A DNA stretch of 64,000 bases, from positions 36,398 through 100,397 of the forward strand of contig JABCPU010000251.1 of NCBI GenBank assembly GCA_016800925.1, written 5' to 3'. The notes beneath the pieces are model-generated. The model saw only the letters and a program-made list of their open reading frames with translations, ran no database searches and had not been told where the DNA came from. The stretch is from Suillus spraguei (Eukaryota; Basidiomycota; Agaricomycetes; Boletales; Suillaceae). The first letter of the stretch is position 1. Every line of letters begins with the position of its first letter. This document shows positions 24,448 to 33,598 of this stretch, in pieces. Position numbers and translations under genes: made by a program.

Positions 24448-25917
24448 ATGTCTTTCCCCACTGCCTACATCACTCCCGTCACCATAGCCAACAATGACTC
24501 TGACTCTGAAGCTGAAAGCTACGGAACTCTCACCGCCGAAATCGACAACACTTCCTACATTGAAGCCACTATTCTCTGTGAAGGACATGCCCTCGAAATC
24601 GAAAGAATCCTCACTGAAAGAGGTGCTTTCCCTGCCCTACTCCTTGTCAACATCATCCGTACTGCAGCCCTTATTGAAGCCACTGCCAAAGACACAACAG
24701 AAGTTACACTCCGTCACCGTTTCCTTCATTTGCAAAAACGCATTCGTTCTTATGCTATGTTGTTGCTTCCTGGTTCTTTTAAAAGTGATGTTGAAGAAGC
24801 TATTCACATCATGGCTGAACGTCGAGCAGGCGTTGCTTGACCTCCCTCTCCGCAGGAAGATGCGCCACTTCCTATTCCAGCACCCCCTGCTTCACGCATG
24901 TATTCTAGTGTTGATGCCCTTGCTGGCTTATGCACTGCTGTCCAAGAGATCGGGCAGCTCACTAATGCAGTTGTCAAAACCATCCAGCAATCAGTCGCTG
25001 AAACCAGAGCAGCCAGAAACTTAGTTGAAGAAGCCATCACTGATTTGCAACAAACACAAGCCAACCTCGCTTCTCCCCAAACCCCATCTCCCATTGAACA
25101 ACCGACTTCATCGTCTCCCGTCGTAGCCTCTCATGAACATCCTGCATGGTTATACAAGCCCTGTACAGAGGAACAGTGTGAAGCTGCAAAAAGGTTAGGA
25201 ATTCCCGTAACCGAATTAATAGCACTAGGTCCTCGTCTTCGCGACCTACACATTCATCCCCCCATGTCTATCCCGTCATCGCTTGGTCCAATGGATCCTG
25301 TCTCATCAGTCTTAGTAAAAGACTTAGGCATCACTTCCCCCTCTTCCTCTAATGAACTCCTTGCGGATGCTGAACGCGGAACCACTCACGACCTCCCCAC
25401 ATCTGCGTATACCCTGACCACCAAGCAGCAGGCACAACTTCGACGTGACAACGCCCTTGCCTTAGAACGCATGACACGAAAGAAAGGGAAGAAGCATGCT
25501 AGATCCACCAGCCCTACACCCGTTATCTCACCATCACCATTACGCATGTCCACTTCTAACACTGATGAAAACATGAAATGCCGAGTCTGTGGCATCATTG
25601 GACATCGACAGAAGAATTGTCCCGACTATCAGTGTCAAATCTGTCTGCGACACGGTCCCACCCATCTGTCCATTTATTGCCCTCAGTGTCGAGGGGAACC
25701 TCCATTTACGCTTACCTGGAAGGACAATGGATTTTATGATGCACTGCATAGGTGGGAACAGTATCTTATTAACCGTCGATGACGAAAGGAAGGTCGACGG
25801 GCGAGAACTATAGCAGAAGAGGAAGCGGCTTACATGCTAGGAGGATCTGCCGCTGATGAAGACATTGCCAACTATGACGACTATGATCCCGTCTACGACG
25901 ACAATAGAGATGTTTGA
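24448..25917 (+). pseudogene. Extra third ORF downstream of pol with zinc knuckles (broken)
   Basis: Starts 55 bp after the chromodomain stop and ends just before the 3' LTR. The frame is interrupted by TGA at 24838-24840 and 25780-25782 but otherwise open for about 490 codons. N-terminal half helical (ERGAFPALLLVNIIRTAALI), then a Ser/Pro-rich linker, a basic patch (RKKGKKHARS), a CCHC knuckle (CRVCGIIGHRQKNC) and a second Cys/His cluster (CQICLRHGPTHLSIYC). The inverted copy has the same ORF with 85-90% similar protein by eye. It has no transmembrane segment, so it is not env-like; it may be a second nucleic-acid-binding protein. Confidence 0.7.
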
Positions 25918-25950
25918 AAGCCAGTGACTTCCACCGTAATATGGGGGTAA

Positions 25951-26425
25951 TGTTACAGTTGTACGTGCCCCTATTCATTTTCCCTTTATTTCCTTACTTG
26001 TATATCATGTCACATGACTCTGACTCATATGCTCAACGCATCTGTACAACACATGCCTTCCTTATTAGGATACGCAGTTACGTTCTCACGGTTGCTTGGT
26101 CTGTGCGCACATATTGGCCTATTTAAGCACAGTGTATTTGTAGTAGATTCCTTACTTTAATCTTACTGGGTTTTACCTGGAATCTCCTTCGCTTAGGTCT
26201 CCAACCTAAGTCGTCCTGAATCGTCTCTAAGTCTAAGCACTCCTTAGTCTTAGTCTCTGTTCTCACAGAACCTCTCGGATTTGTCCTTGAGGCCAGACCC
26301 ATGATCGTACTCGGAATGCGTTCCTTGTACTTTCACCTTGTCCTCTTCTGGACATTGTAAGAACCTCCCAGCAGACTGTCTGTGTCTTTTCACTGTCGCT
26401 GGTGACGCCATCCCAGTTCATAACA
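25951..26425 (+). repeat. 3' LTR of the Gypsy element
   Basis: 475 bp, same ends as the 5' LTR, followed by the GTTAC duplication. It keeps CpG at four of the sites where the 5' LTR has TG or CA, and the reverse at the fifth is also a CpG transition. Confidence 0.92.
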
Positions 26426-26666
26426 GTTACCACTTGCTCGTGCACACCACATTTCGTGCATCCCTCAAAAACAACACTTTTCCTACTACAAAATGTTCAA
26501 ACTACTACATCTATTTTGAATAATAATACACAAGAATGTCTTACAAGCTTAGACAGATGCATTTGGACAACAAGAGAGATAAATGTTTGGTTGTGACAAA
26601 GGCTTTTGTCACTTCCATTGTCACCTGCCGTCCACTGCTGCAGCAGAGTTTTAATTCAATGCATTA

Positions 26667-26909
26667 GTGGCAATGCATCTACTTGCTGCACAGATGGCAC
26701 CCACTCGAGTCAGTGGAAAGCAGAAAGGTCCCCGAGATCCCACCAAAGAAGCTCGCATTCAGGCTGCCATCTGTGATACCTTGACTGGTGTTTATGCCAG
26801 TTTTTGCAGTGCTGCCATAGCTCACAATGTAAGCACTCCCTCAACAGTTTTGTTGCAATTCAACAACCACCCCAGTCATATCACAGCCATTGCTGTCTGG
26901 GCATCCTAA
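26667..26909 (+). pseudogene. Pogo-type HTH fragment inside the DNA transposon remnant
   Basis: Reads PRDPTKEARIQAAICDT and then YASFCSAAIAHNVSTPST, close to the psq-type helix-turn-helix at the N-terminus of pogo-family transposases (P-DPTKEARIQAAI...AA-AH-VP-STL). The frame loses similarity right after and no DDE domain follows, so it cannot encode a transposase. Confidence 0.5.
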
Positions 26910-27083
26910 TAGTCACAGTTCATATTACTCCGGCAATCTGCAATACATATTCAATTAGATTACTACATACTAGCTACTGGTACACTCATATATATCTTCC
27001 TAAGGCTAATCCACAGCGTGTTGAGCGGACTGCAAAATCGGCCAGTGTGACTACACCATGACTTTCCTTTACAATTATGTGAC

Positions 27084-27124
27084 TGCACGAATTGTGGTGT
27101 GCACGAGCAAGTGGTAACCAATAG
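27084..27124 (-). repeat. Right terminal inverted repeat of the pogo-like remnant
   Basis: Reverse complement begins CTATTGGTTACCACTTGC and matches 18796-18806 joined to 26431-26460. TA follows at 27125. Confidence 0.65.
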
Positions 27125-27454
27125 TAGATAGAACATGTCAGTGATAACTTTAATGTGTGAATAAGTAAAGAGTGACCTTGTGAGCATCTATTCCTGACAG
27201 CCTTGCAAGCCCTGGCACCTGCGCCAGTTGATCAGTCAGGCTCATCCTACTGAGCGCAGCAAGCTTCTTCTTTTTTTGTACTTTCCAGCTATTCTCATTC
27301 ATCATACTGTCGAAACTTCGAATACTTCTTGCATCATGAGCATATGCTTCCTCCTTTCTTTTGTCTTCCTCATCCTCACCATCTTCCTTGTCATCATCAC
27401 TCTCTTCACTCTCATCCTCCTCCCCTTCTACATCTTCATTTACATAAGTTGAGT

Positions 27455-27695
27455 GAGCTCATAGATGAGTCAGAGGTGTATGAACCAAGGAAAGCATGCA
27501 TGTGCAAAGAGGAGTCACTGGTGTGGAACCAAAGGTATAAAGGGTACGAGCCAATGAGGTGATGTATGAGTCATAGGTAAATGCAAAGGAAAAGATGAAA
27601 GGAAATATGACACCAGACGTAATCCTTGAGCCAGAGGGCTGTTTGTGTGAACCAAAGGATAGCGCATGTTGAAGTGCAAAGGAAAGCGACAAGCA
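27455..27695 (-). repeat. Left arm of an imperfect ~240-bp inverted repeat
   Basis: Its reverse complement aligns with 28585-28810: shared blocks include TTGCACTTCAACATGCGC, CCTCATTGGCTCGTACCCTT and CCTCTGACTC in the same order. The arms enclose a repeat head and a solo LTR. Confidence 0.55.
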
Positions 27696-27734
27696 CAACA
27701 AAGGCGCTTGAGGTACAAGAAGTGCGAAGAGCGC

Positions 27735-27848
27735 TGTAAAGATACAATCTAGCCTGGGCTGTAGATAAACCACGGTCCAAGCTAGTATGTGAGTCTTGTG
27801 CTCTACCTAGTCTGCTTCACTTGTGAAAGCAAGAACGTTCGACCCTAA
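27735..27848 (+). repeat. Head of the TGTAAAGATA repeat family
   Basis: About 114 nt starting TGTAAAGATACAATCTAGCC and ending TTCGACCCTAAA, also found at 35151, 35994/53254 and 54917. Here the sequence after the head is unrelated, so this is a truncated copy. Confidence 0.55.
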
Positions 27849-28095
27849 ATGTTACAAGAACACCTTCTTGCGCCCCTACTATCATTTTTCCTCCTATGCG
27901 TCGCCATCTACTCTTGTCCCAATGAGGCTTCCATCCTCATCCTCTGCTACCTCATCTGGCTTGCCATCGTCACTCCCTACCTTGCCTATGTTTGCCTCCT
28001 CCATCGTCATTGAACACGCCCTCTTCACGCACCTTCTACCTCCTTCACACCTATACACATCTCTCTCGCTTTGCACGCTTCAAGCGCCTCCTCTG

Positions 28096-28569
28096 TGTTA
28101 CAGTCGTACGTGCCCCTATCCATTTTCTTTCCCCTTTACTTTGTATATTACGTAACATGACTCTGACTCATATGCTCAATGCATCTGTACTTTAGTTGCC
28201 TTCCTTCTTTGGATACGCACTTACATTCTCACGTCTCTCTTGGTCCGTGCGCACATATTGACCTATTTAAGCACGTTGTATTACACTTGTATACTTCACT
28301 TTAATCTTACTGGGTTTTACCTGGAATATCCTTCGCTTAGGTCTCCAACCTAAGTCGTCTTGAATCATCTCTAAGTCTAAGCACTCCTTAGCCTTAGTCT
28401 CTATTCTCGTAGAACCTCTTAGACTTGTCTCTGAGGCCAAACCCTTGATTGTACTCGGAATGCGTTCCTTGTACTTTCACCTTGTCCTCTTCTGGACATT
28501 GTAGAACTTCCCAGCAGACCATCTGTGTCTTTTCACTGTCGCTGGTGATGCCACCCCAGTTCGTAACAC
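28096..28569 (+). repeat. Solo LTR of the Gypsy family
   Basis: 474 bp with TGTTACAG...CGTAACA ends and the same internal landmarks (TATTTAA, CTTTAATCTT, CTAAGTCGTC). Flanked by an exact 5-bp duplication CTCTG (28091-28095 and 28570-28574), the mark of LTR-LTR recombination after a full insertion. Confidence 0.88.
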
Positions 28570-28584
28570 TCTGCACTCATCGCA

Positions 28585-28810
28585 TTACCTTGCACTTCAA
28601 CATGCGCACTCGCTCAGTTCATGGGAACCCCCTGTCTACCTTCAAGGATGTCCTGGTATCATGTTATGCTTTATCCTTTGACCGTTTACCTTTCTTGACT
28701 TGTGCGTCGCCTCATTGGCTCGTACCCTTTTTACCTTCGGCTCTGCACTTATGACTCCTTCGTGCACATGTGCATTCTCATTGGTTGATATGCCTCTGAC
28801 TCGTTTACAA
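28585..28810 (+). repeat. Right arm of the imperfect inverted repeat
   Basis: Counterpart of 27455-27695. Several small insertions separate the arms, so the structure is old. It may be the terminal region of an unrecognised element. Confidence 0.5.
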
Positions 28811-28904
28811 GCATGCATCCTCTTATTGGCTAACTGACTTCATACTTAATTCAGCAATACTTACGTATTCGCGCTCTGCTTCAATCTTACGCTCAATTGT
28901 TCAG

Positions 28905-30500
28905 GTATGTCATCTGGTTCATTGTTTTCATTCTCTCAATTTTTTGTAGCCTATTTTGAGTGGAGTACTGGAGCTCAACCTGCCCTGGCCCTCCACAATT
29001 GTTGTAAGGACACCCCATTCCCCTTGATTACCTCATTCCCCAAAGAAGCAATCTTTTGGTCCTGCTTCAGTAAGTAATATTTATTTGTTTGGAACTTGGA
29101 TATATGCTTATATATCATCAGCTCACTGCTGGCAGTCCACCAAAGGTTGTGGTCAGTCATTATTATTTGTCCAGACCTCCTGCCTATGCTTACACATTAT
29201 CAGGCTACTTCCGGCAGTTGTCCAAAGTCATCAAGCCCCCCCAGGCTATGTCCAGCACTCCAGCTGATGAACCTCCAGTCATTGATATAGGCAATATTCT
29301 CATTCCCAGCCCAGTGAGTACTCTAATTAATTCCAATGAGTCCATCAACTTGTCAAGATATGACTATCAATGTCATTATCATACATACTCATACATTTAT
29401 TTTACATACACAATCACTCCTCGTTGCATGCCTAAAACATGTTTCCCTTTGATTCTCTGTCTAAACCATCATATTAAAACTTCTTGTCATCAAATATTGT
29501 TCTTTAGTCTTTTGAGCTAATTACAAGTTGTCGTTTCTCATTCTGTTCCCAGTCTGAGGCTCATCAGATCTTCACACAACTAACGGAACCCACAGAACAA
29601 CTCCTGTCATTATTGCACCCAGCAAAATTGGCCCTGCACAACTTGGTTGGACAGGAGGACCCACACCCTGTGTATGTCATGCATCCACAGCACCACCAAG
29701 AAGGTCAAATGTGACCCACCAGACGCACTCCAGGACACCTTCCAGAGCTCCCTCAAATGCTCTGTCTGCCTTGCAGTCCAGGGCCTGAACTCATAGTCAA
29801 TCTCATGGCCCATCTGGCACTCCAGCTGTCTCTGCTGTGACAACACCCAAGGTATAGTCCCATGGTCATGGCAAGACCATCACTGCTGTCAAGACACCTG
29901 TACCTGCACCAGCTCATAAGTTACCCCAATTTTTCATGACCATCTGACCTTATCTTTGACTTAGCTATTCCATCTTCAAGTGCCATAGTGCCTCATCCAG
30001 CACTTGATGTGCCCATGCCGGATCTCCATTCCATGGCAATTGTGATTTGGGATGGTGCAGCTTGAATCACTCTTCTTGAAGCTCATGTGGCAGAGCAGGA
30101 TGGTAAGATTGATACCCTGCAATGCCTCCATGAGAGCCTTCGATGCAAAGTCATCAACTGGCACCCTTCATTTCCACTTCCCGACTCTCCTGTCAATGCA
30201 ACCTTTTTGCTTGATCAATCCATCCCCCTGTCCATGTCACCCCTCCCATCCACACTTGCTCCCCTTATTGACTTGAATATGGCAGGGATGGAACCTACAT
30301 CTCTGAAAGTCAAGGGTGCATCCACCATTGAGGGTCTCATATTTGAGCCCAGCCAAGTTCAGCCTGAGGGTCCACAAACATCCGGCAATATTGTGGACCC
30401 AGATGATCCAGGCAACCTTGTCCTAGAATATAATCCTGATGATATGGATGTCAAGGTGAAGGTTGAGCCCTCTGGTGAAGAGGTTGAAATGGCTAGATAA
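28905..30500 (+). pseudogene. Decayed copy of the 48136-50274 KDZ accessory gene (3' half)
   Basis: Exons corresponding to 48904 onward are recognisable, ending in a frame at 30087-30500 (AEQDGKIDTLQCLHES ... MDVKVKVEPSGEEVEMA). Intron borders match, including a GTGAGT donor at about 29311 where the young copy has ATGAGT. The following intron carries about 215 extra bases here. Many CpG sites of the young copy are TG or CA. Stops and the missing 5' half exclude a functional product. Confidence 0.6.
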
Positions 30501-30559
30501 TTGCATATTGATAGATGTATATGAATTGTTTCAATGAATGTTAGTGCTGGCTGCCAAGT

Positions 30560-31610
30560 CCCAAAACATGGAACTCAAAACTGGAGATTCAGACTAGATA
30601 TTTCCCAAATTCTGGATACCCAGACACCTGAAACACAACACACAAGGTGAAAGATTTGAAGTCCATATGTTGAGTCACCTAGTGCTGAGTGCCGAGTGCC
30701 AGGTGCCAGGTGCTGGTTGCAGAGTGCTGACACTAGAAACTTGAGATTCAAGATAAAAAAGATATCTACCAAAAATGTGTGGATCAAATTCTTTTTATTG
30801 TCTCATATTTTTCTGAGTCCTAAGTTTAGAATCCCAAGTGCTGAACCATGAAATTGTGGGCTACCAGATTTTAGGGTTCGGGGTTCAGCACTAAAATGTG
30901 TGGGTCAAAGTCTTTTTATTGCCTCACATTGTTCTGAGTGCCAAGTGCTGAGTGCCATGTGCCAGGTTAGATCAAAGTCTTTTTATCGCCCCACATTGTT
31001 CTGAGTGCTGAGTGCTGGGTGCTGGGTGGTGCAGAGTCCCAAAACTAGAAACTTGAGATTCTAGACAAAAAAGAAATCTACCAAAAATATGTGGATCAAA
31101 GTCTTTTTATTGCCCCAGATTTGTCTGAGTCCCGAGTGCAGAATCCTGAGTACCAAACTCCAAAATTGTGGACTACTGGATTTTGGGGTTTGGGGTTCAG
31201 CACTCAAGATTCAAGATGAAAAAGATATCTACCAAAAATATGTGGATCAAAGTCCTTTTAATGCCCCAGATTTGTCTGAGTCTTGAGTGCCAGCTGCTGG
31301 GTGCCAGGTGCAGAGTCCTGAAACTAGAAACTAGAGATTCAAGACAAAAAGGATATCTAGCAAAAATGTGTGGATCAAAGTTTTTTGATTGCCTCACATT
31401 TTTCTGAGTCCTGAGTACCAAACCCTGAAATTGTGGACTACTGGATTTCAAGGTTTGGGGTTCAGCACTTGGGATTTGGCACTCGGCACTCAGACAAATG
31501 TGAGGCAATAAGAAGACTTTGATCCACACATTTTTGGTAGCTATCTTTTTCATCTCGAATCTTGAGTGCTGAACCCTGAACACCGAAATCCAGTAGTCCA
31601 CAATTTTGAG
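30560..31610. repeat. Degenerate subterminal repeats of the old KDZ relic
   Basis: Irregular copies of CTGAGTGCCGAGTGC-like and ATGTGTGGATCAAAGTC-like segments in both orientations, equivalent to 50440-52500 in the young element. Confidence 0.55.
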
Positions 31611-31931
31611 GTTTACCATCTATTCAATAAATATTTTACTGCACCATACCTCAGCCCACCCATCTATGCAATAATATTTGCCTTACATCTCTCTTCAGCT
31701 CAGTTGTCTATAATATCCTACTCTACATATTACCCAGATGGGCCCACCCATCTCTGTCAGTGATGATATCCCCCTGGCCCATCTGTCAACATCAAGGATA
31801 TATATATCATTGGCATACATGGGCCCACCCGTCTCCATCAGAAATAATATTCCTCCTGGCCCATCCATCATCATTGAGGATATACACAACATCGGCCTAT
31901 GGTTCACTGACCCATCTTATACAGGATATTA

Positions 31932-32150
31932 CAGTGGCTCAAAAAACTGTCCGCATGTTTTGGCATTTTTCACTATCTATAATATTGTGTGAGAACAAAC
32001 AAATGCCTCAACAACATGCTTATACCACATTGTAGTATGGCTTCAGGGCTTTCATTTGAGCCCTACACCGTGGGAATCGGTGGAGATATGGTGGAGATAC
32101 AAGGCTCACAAAATGGTGACTCATGCGGACAGTTTTTTGACTCAAGTATT
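31932..32150 (+). repeat. Left terminal inverted repeat of the Tc1 element (IR/DR type)
   Basis: The outer end has CTCAAAAAACTGTCCGCATG; the inner end (about 32125-32147) carries the same motif again as CATGCGGACAGTTTTTTGA. Two motif copies per arm is the IR/DR layout of transposase binding sites. Confidence 0.75.
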
Positions 32151-32171
32151 TTACAGTAATAACCAGGTATT

Positions 32172-33188
32172 CTAGTATTTTGTATGACCTCCCTTGGCTT
32201 TAATTACTGCCTCTATCCTTCTAGGCATACTCTCAATTAATTTCTGGCAATCCTCAGCTGTGATCTTCCCCCATTCCACTGCTACTCTCTCCCAAAGCTC
32301 CCATACTCCTTTAGGGGGGTTTTCATAGGCTTGAAGCTTTTTCTTGAGTGTTCCCCAGAGATGTTCAATGACATTGACATCAGGAGACTGTGCTGGCCAG
32401 TCAAGAACATTGATGTTATGTTCTTCAAACCATTCCCTAGCTCTTCTGGATGTGTGCTTGGGATCATTATCCTGTTGGAAAATGATATCTTCTTCATCAA
32501 TCCCTGATTCTGCCAAGCTAGGCAGCAAGTGGTCATTTAAAATGTCCACATACTGCTCAGCATTCATCTTCCCCTCAACCTCAGCAAGCATTCCCACACC
32601 ATTCCATCCCATACAGCCCCATACCATTAAAGAACCTCCTCCAAACTTGACAGTCCCATTAACCTCTCTGTCTGTTAGGCCATCTCCCTTCTTTTTCCAT
32701 ACATACACCTTCCCATCTGACCCAATCCTATTGATTTTGGTCTCATCTGACCATATAACACGCTTCCAGTCCTCTACAGTCCAGTGTTGATGAGCTAAGG
32801 CAAAGGCTAGTCTTCTCTGCCTATGTTTGATGGAGAGAAGAGGCTTTTTCTTCTTTGTTACTGCCTTGAGATGAGCTGCCTTGAGAACATTCCTCACAGT
32901 TTGTGAAGAGACAGGGGTAGTGATGGTGGAATTGATATAATGGGTGGCTTGGACAGCATTATCAGCCTTTCCTGTAGTGATATGTTGGATAATAGCCCTT
33001 TTGTCAGTAGAGGTAAGCTTGGATGGACGTCCTCCACAAGAGTTTTCCTTGTCTGGGTGGCTTTCTTTGATGAACTTGGCCACAGTGGACTTGCATACTC
33101 CAGTTCTAGAGGAAATTTGGCGAGCAGAGAGGCCAGCATAAGACAGAGAGAGGATATTATCTCTTTGAGCAGAGGAGATGGCTTTCAT
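32172..33188 (-). CDS. Tc1-family DDE transposase (338 aa)
   Basis: I place the start at the ATG at 33188 (MKAISSAQRDNILSLS) because the 26 upstream codons are hydrophobic and atypical. N-terminal paired-type helix-turn-helix region (AGLSARQISSRTGVCKSTV), then GRPSKLT linker, and a catalytic core with WSDETKI, FQQDNDPKHTS and SPDVNVIEHLWG. There are 34 residues between the second Asp and the Glu, the DD34E spacing of Tc1. Length is normal for the family and there are no stops or frameshifts, so it may be active. It cuts and pastes the element at TA sites by binding its terminal repeats. Confidence 0.92.
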   Translation of the reverse strand: MKAISSAQRDNILSLSYAGLSARQISSRTGVCKSTVAKFIKESHPDKENSCGGRPSKLTSTDKRAIIQHITTGKADNAVQATHYINSTITTPVSSQTVRNVLKAAHLKAVTKKKKPLLSIKHRQRRLAFALAHQHWTVEDWKRVIWSDETKINRIGSDGKVYVWKKKGDGLTDREVNGTVKFGGGSLMVWGCMGWNGVGMLAEVEGKMNAEQYVDILNDHLLPSLAESGIDEEDIIFQQDNDPKHTSRRAREWFEEHNINVLDWPAQSPDVNVIEHLWGTLKKKLQAYENPPKGVWELWERVAVEWGKITAEDCQKLIESMPRRIEAVIKAKGGHTKY

Positions 33189-33344
33189 GGTGATTATGAC
33201 TATGATACATGAGATATTCTGGTTTATATAGTTAGATATAGTCATAAAATAACATAATGACACCACTTTATAATTTATATAATAGTGGCATGATTTTTAT
33301 GGTGTCATAAATAATGATTTATATAGTTTTAATATACACTCAAA

Positions 33345-33547
33345 AACTGTCCACATGAGTCATCATTTTATAAGCCTTATATCTCCACCATATCTCCGCC
33401 GATTCCCACGGTGTAGGGCTCAAATAAAAGCCCTGAAGCCATACTACAATGTGGTATAAGTATGTCCTTGAGGAATTTGTTCATTCTCACACAATATCAT
33501 AGATAGTGAAAAATGTCAAAACATGCGGACAGTTTTTTGAGCCACTG
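33345..33547 (-). repeat. Right terminal inverted repeat of the Tc1 element
   Basis: Mirror of 31932-32150 with a few differences; the inner motif reads CAAAAACTGTCCACATGAGT. Confidence 0.75.
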
Positions 33548-33598
33548 TATGTATGTTGGGTGGCCAGTATAATACAGAGTTTGTCACTGAAGGGGCTC

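Larger units (their letters stand above)
18807..26425 (+). mobile_element. Complete Tf1/sushi-type chromodomain Gypsy LTR retrotransposon (inactive)
   Basis: Two 475-bp LTRs (18807-19281, 25951-26425) with TGTTA...TAACA ends are flanked by a 5-bp duplication GTTAC (18802-18806 and 26426-26430). Internal order: primer-binding site, gag, protease, reverse transcriptase, RNase H, integrase, chromodomain, then an extra ORF. The LTRs differ at five positions only, so insertion is fairly recent, but several nonsense codons and one deletion make it defective. A purine-rich ATGGGGGTAA directly before the 3' LTR is the likely polypurine tract. Confidence 0.92.
18796..27124. mobile_element. Pogo/Fot1-like DNA transposon remnant, interrupted by the Gypsy element
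   Basis: The right end, 27084-27124, is an inverted repeat of the left end, which is split: 18796-18806 (CTATTGGTTAC) and then, after the Gypsy insertion, 26431 onward (CACTTGCTCGTGCACACCAC). TA flanks both ends (18794-18795 and 27125-27126), the target duplication of Tc1/mariner/pogo elements. Without the insertion it is about 705 bp. It keeps one short frame (26667-26909) resembling the pogo N-terminal helix-turn-helix, so it looks like an internally deleted, non-autonomous derivative. Confidence 0.65.
31932..33547 (-). mobile_element. Tc1-type DNA transposon, apparently intact
   Basis: 1616 bp with ~200-bp terminal inverted repeats starting CAGTGGCTCAAAAAACTGTC and a TA duplication on each side (31930-31931, 33548-33549). 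It contains one uninterrupted transposase gene. Removing it rejoins GATATTA|TGTATG, which matches the KDZ terminal repeat near 53188, so the insertion site is known exactly. Confidence 0.9.
28905..33598 (+). mobile_element. Right-hand end of an old KDZ element (relic)
   Basis: From 28905 on, the sequence follows 48858-53246 of the large KDZ element in the same order: coding part, GAGTGC-type repeats, GCCCACCC repeats and terminal inverted repeat ending TTTGTCACTGAAGGGGCTC at 33598. It is strongly depleted of CpG compared with the younger copy. A Tc1 element sits in its terminal repeat. The left half is missing. Its right end abuts Plavaka coding sequence directly. Confidence 0.65.

Noticed and set aside
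24494..25024. 176-codon frame overlapping the extra Gypsy ORF
   Set aside because: Shadow of the zinc-knuckle ORF; the same shadow appears in the inverted copy and lacks motifs.
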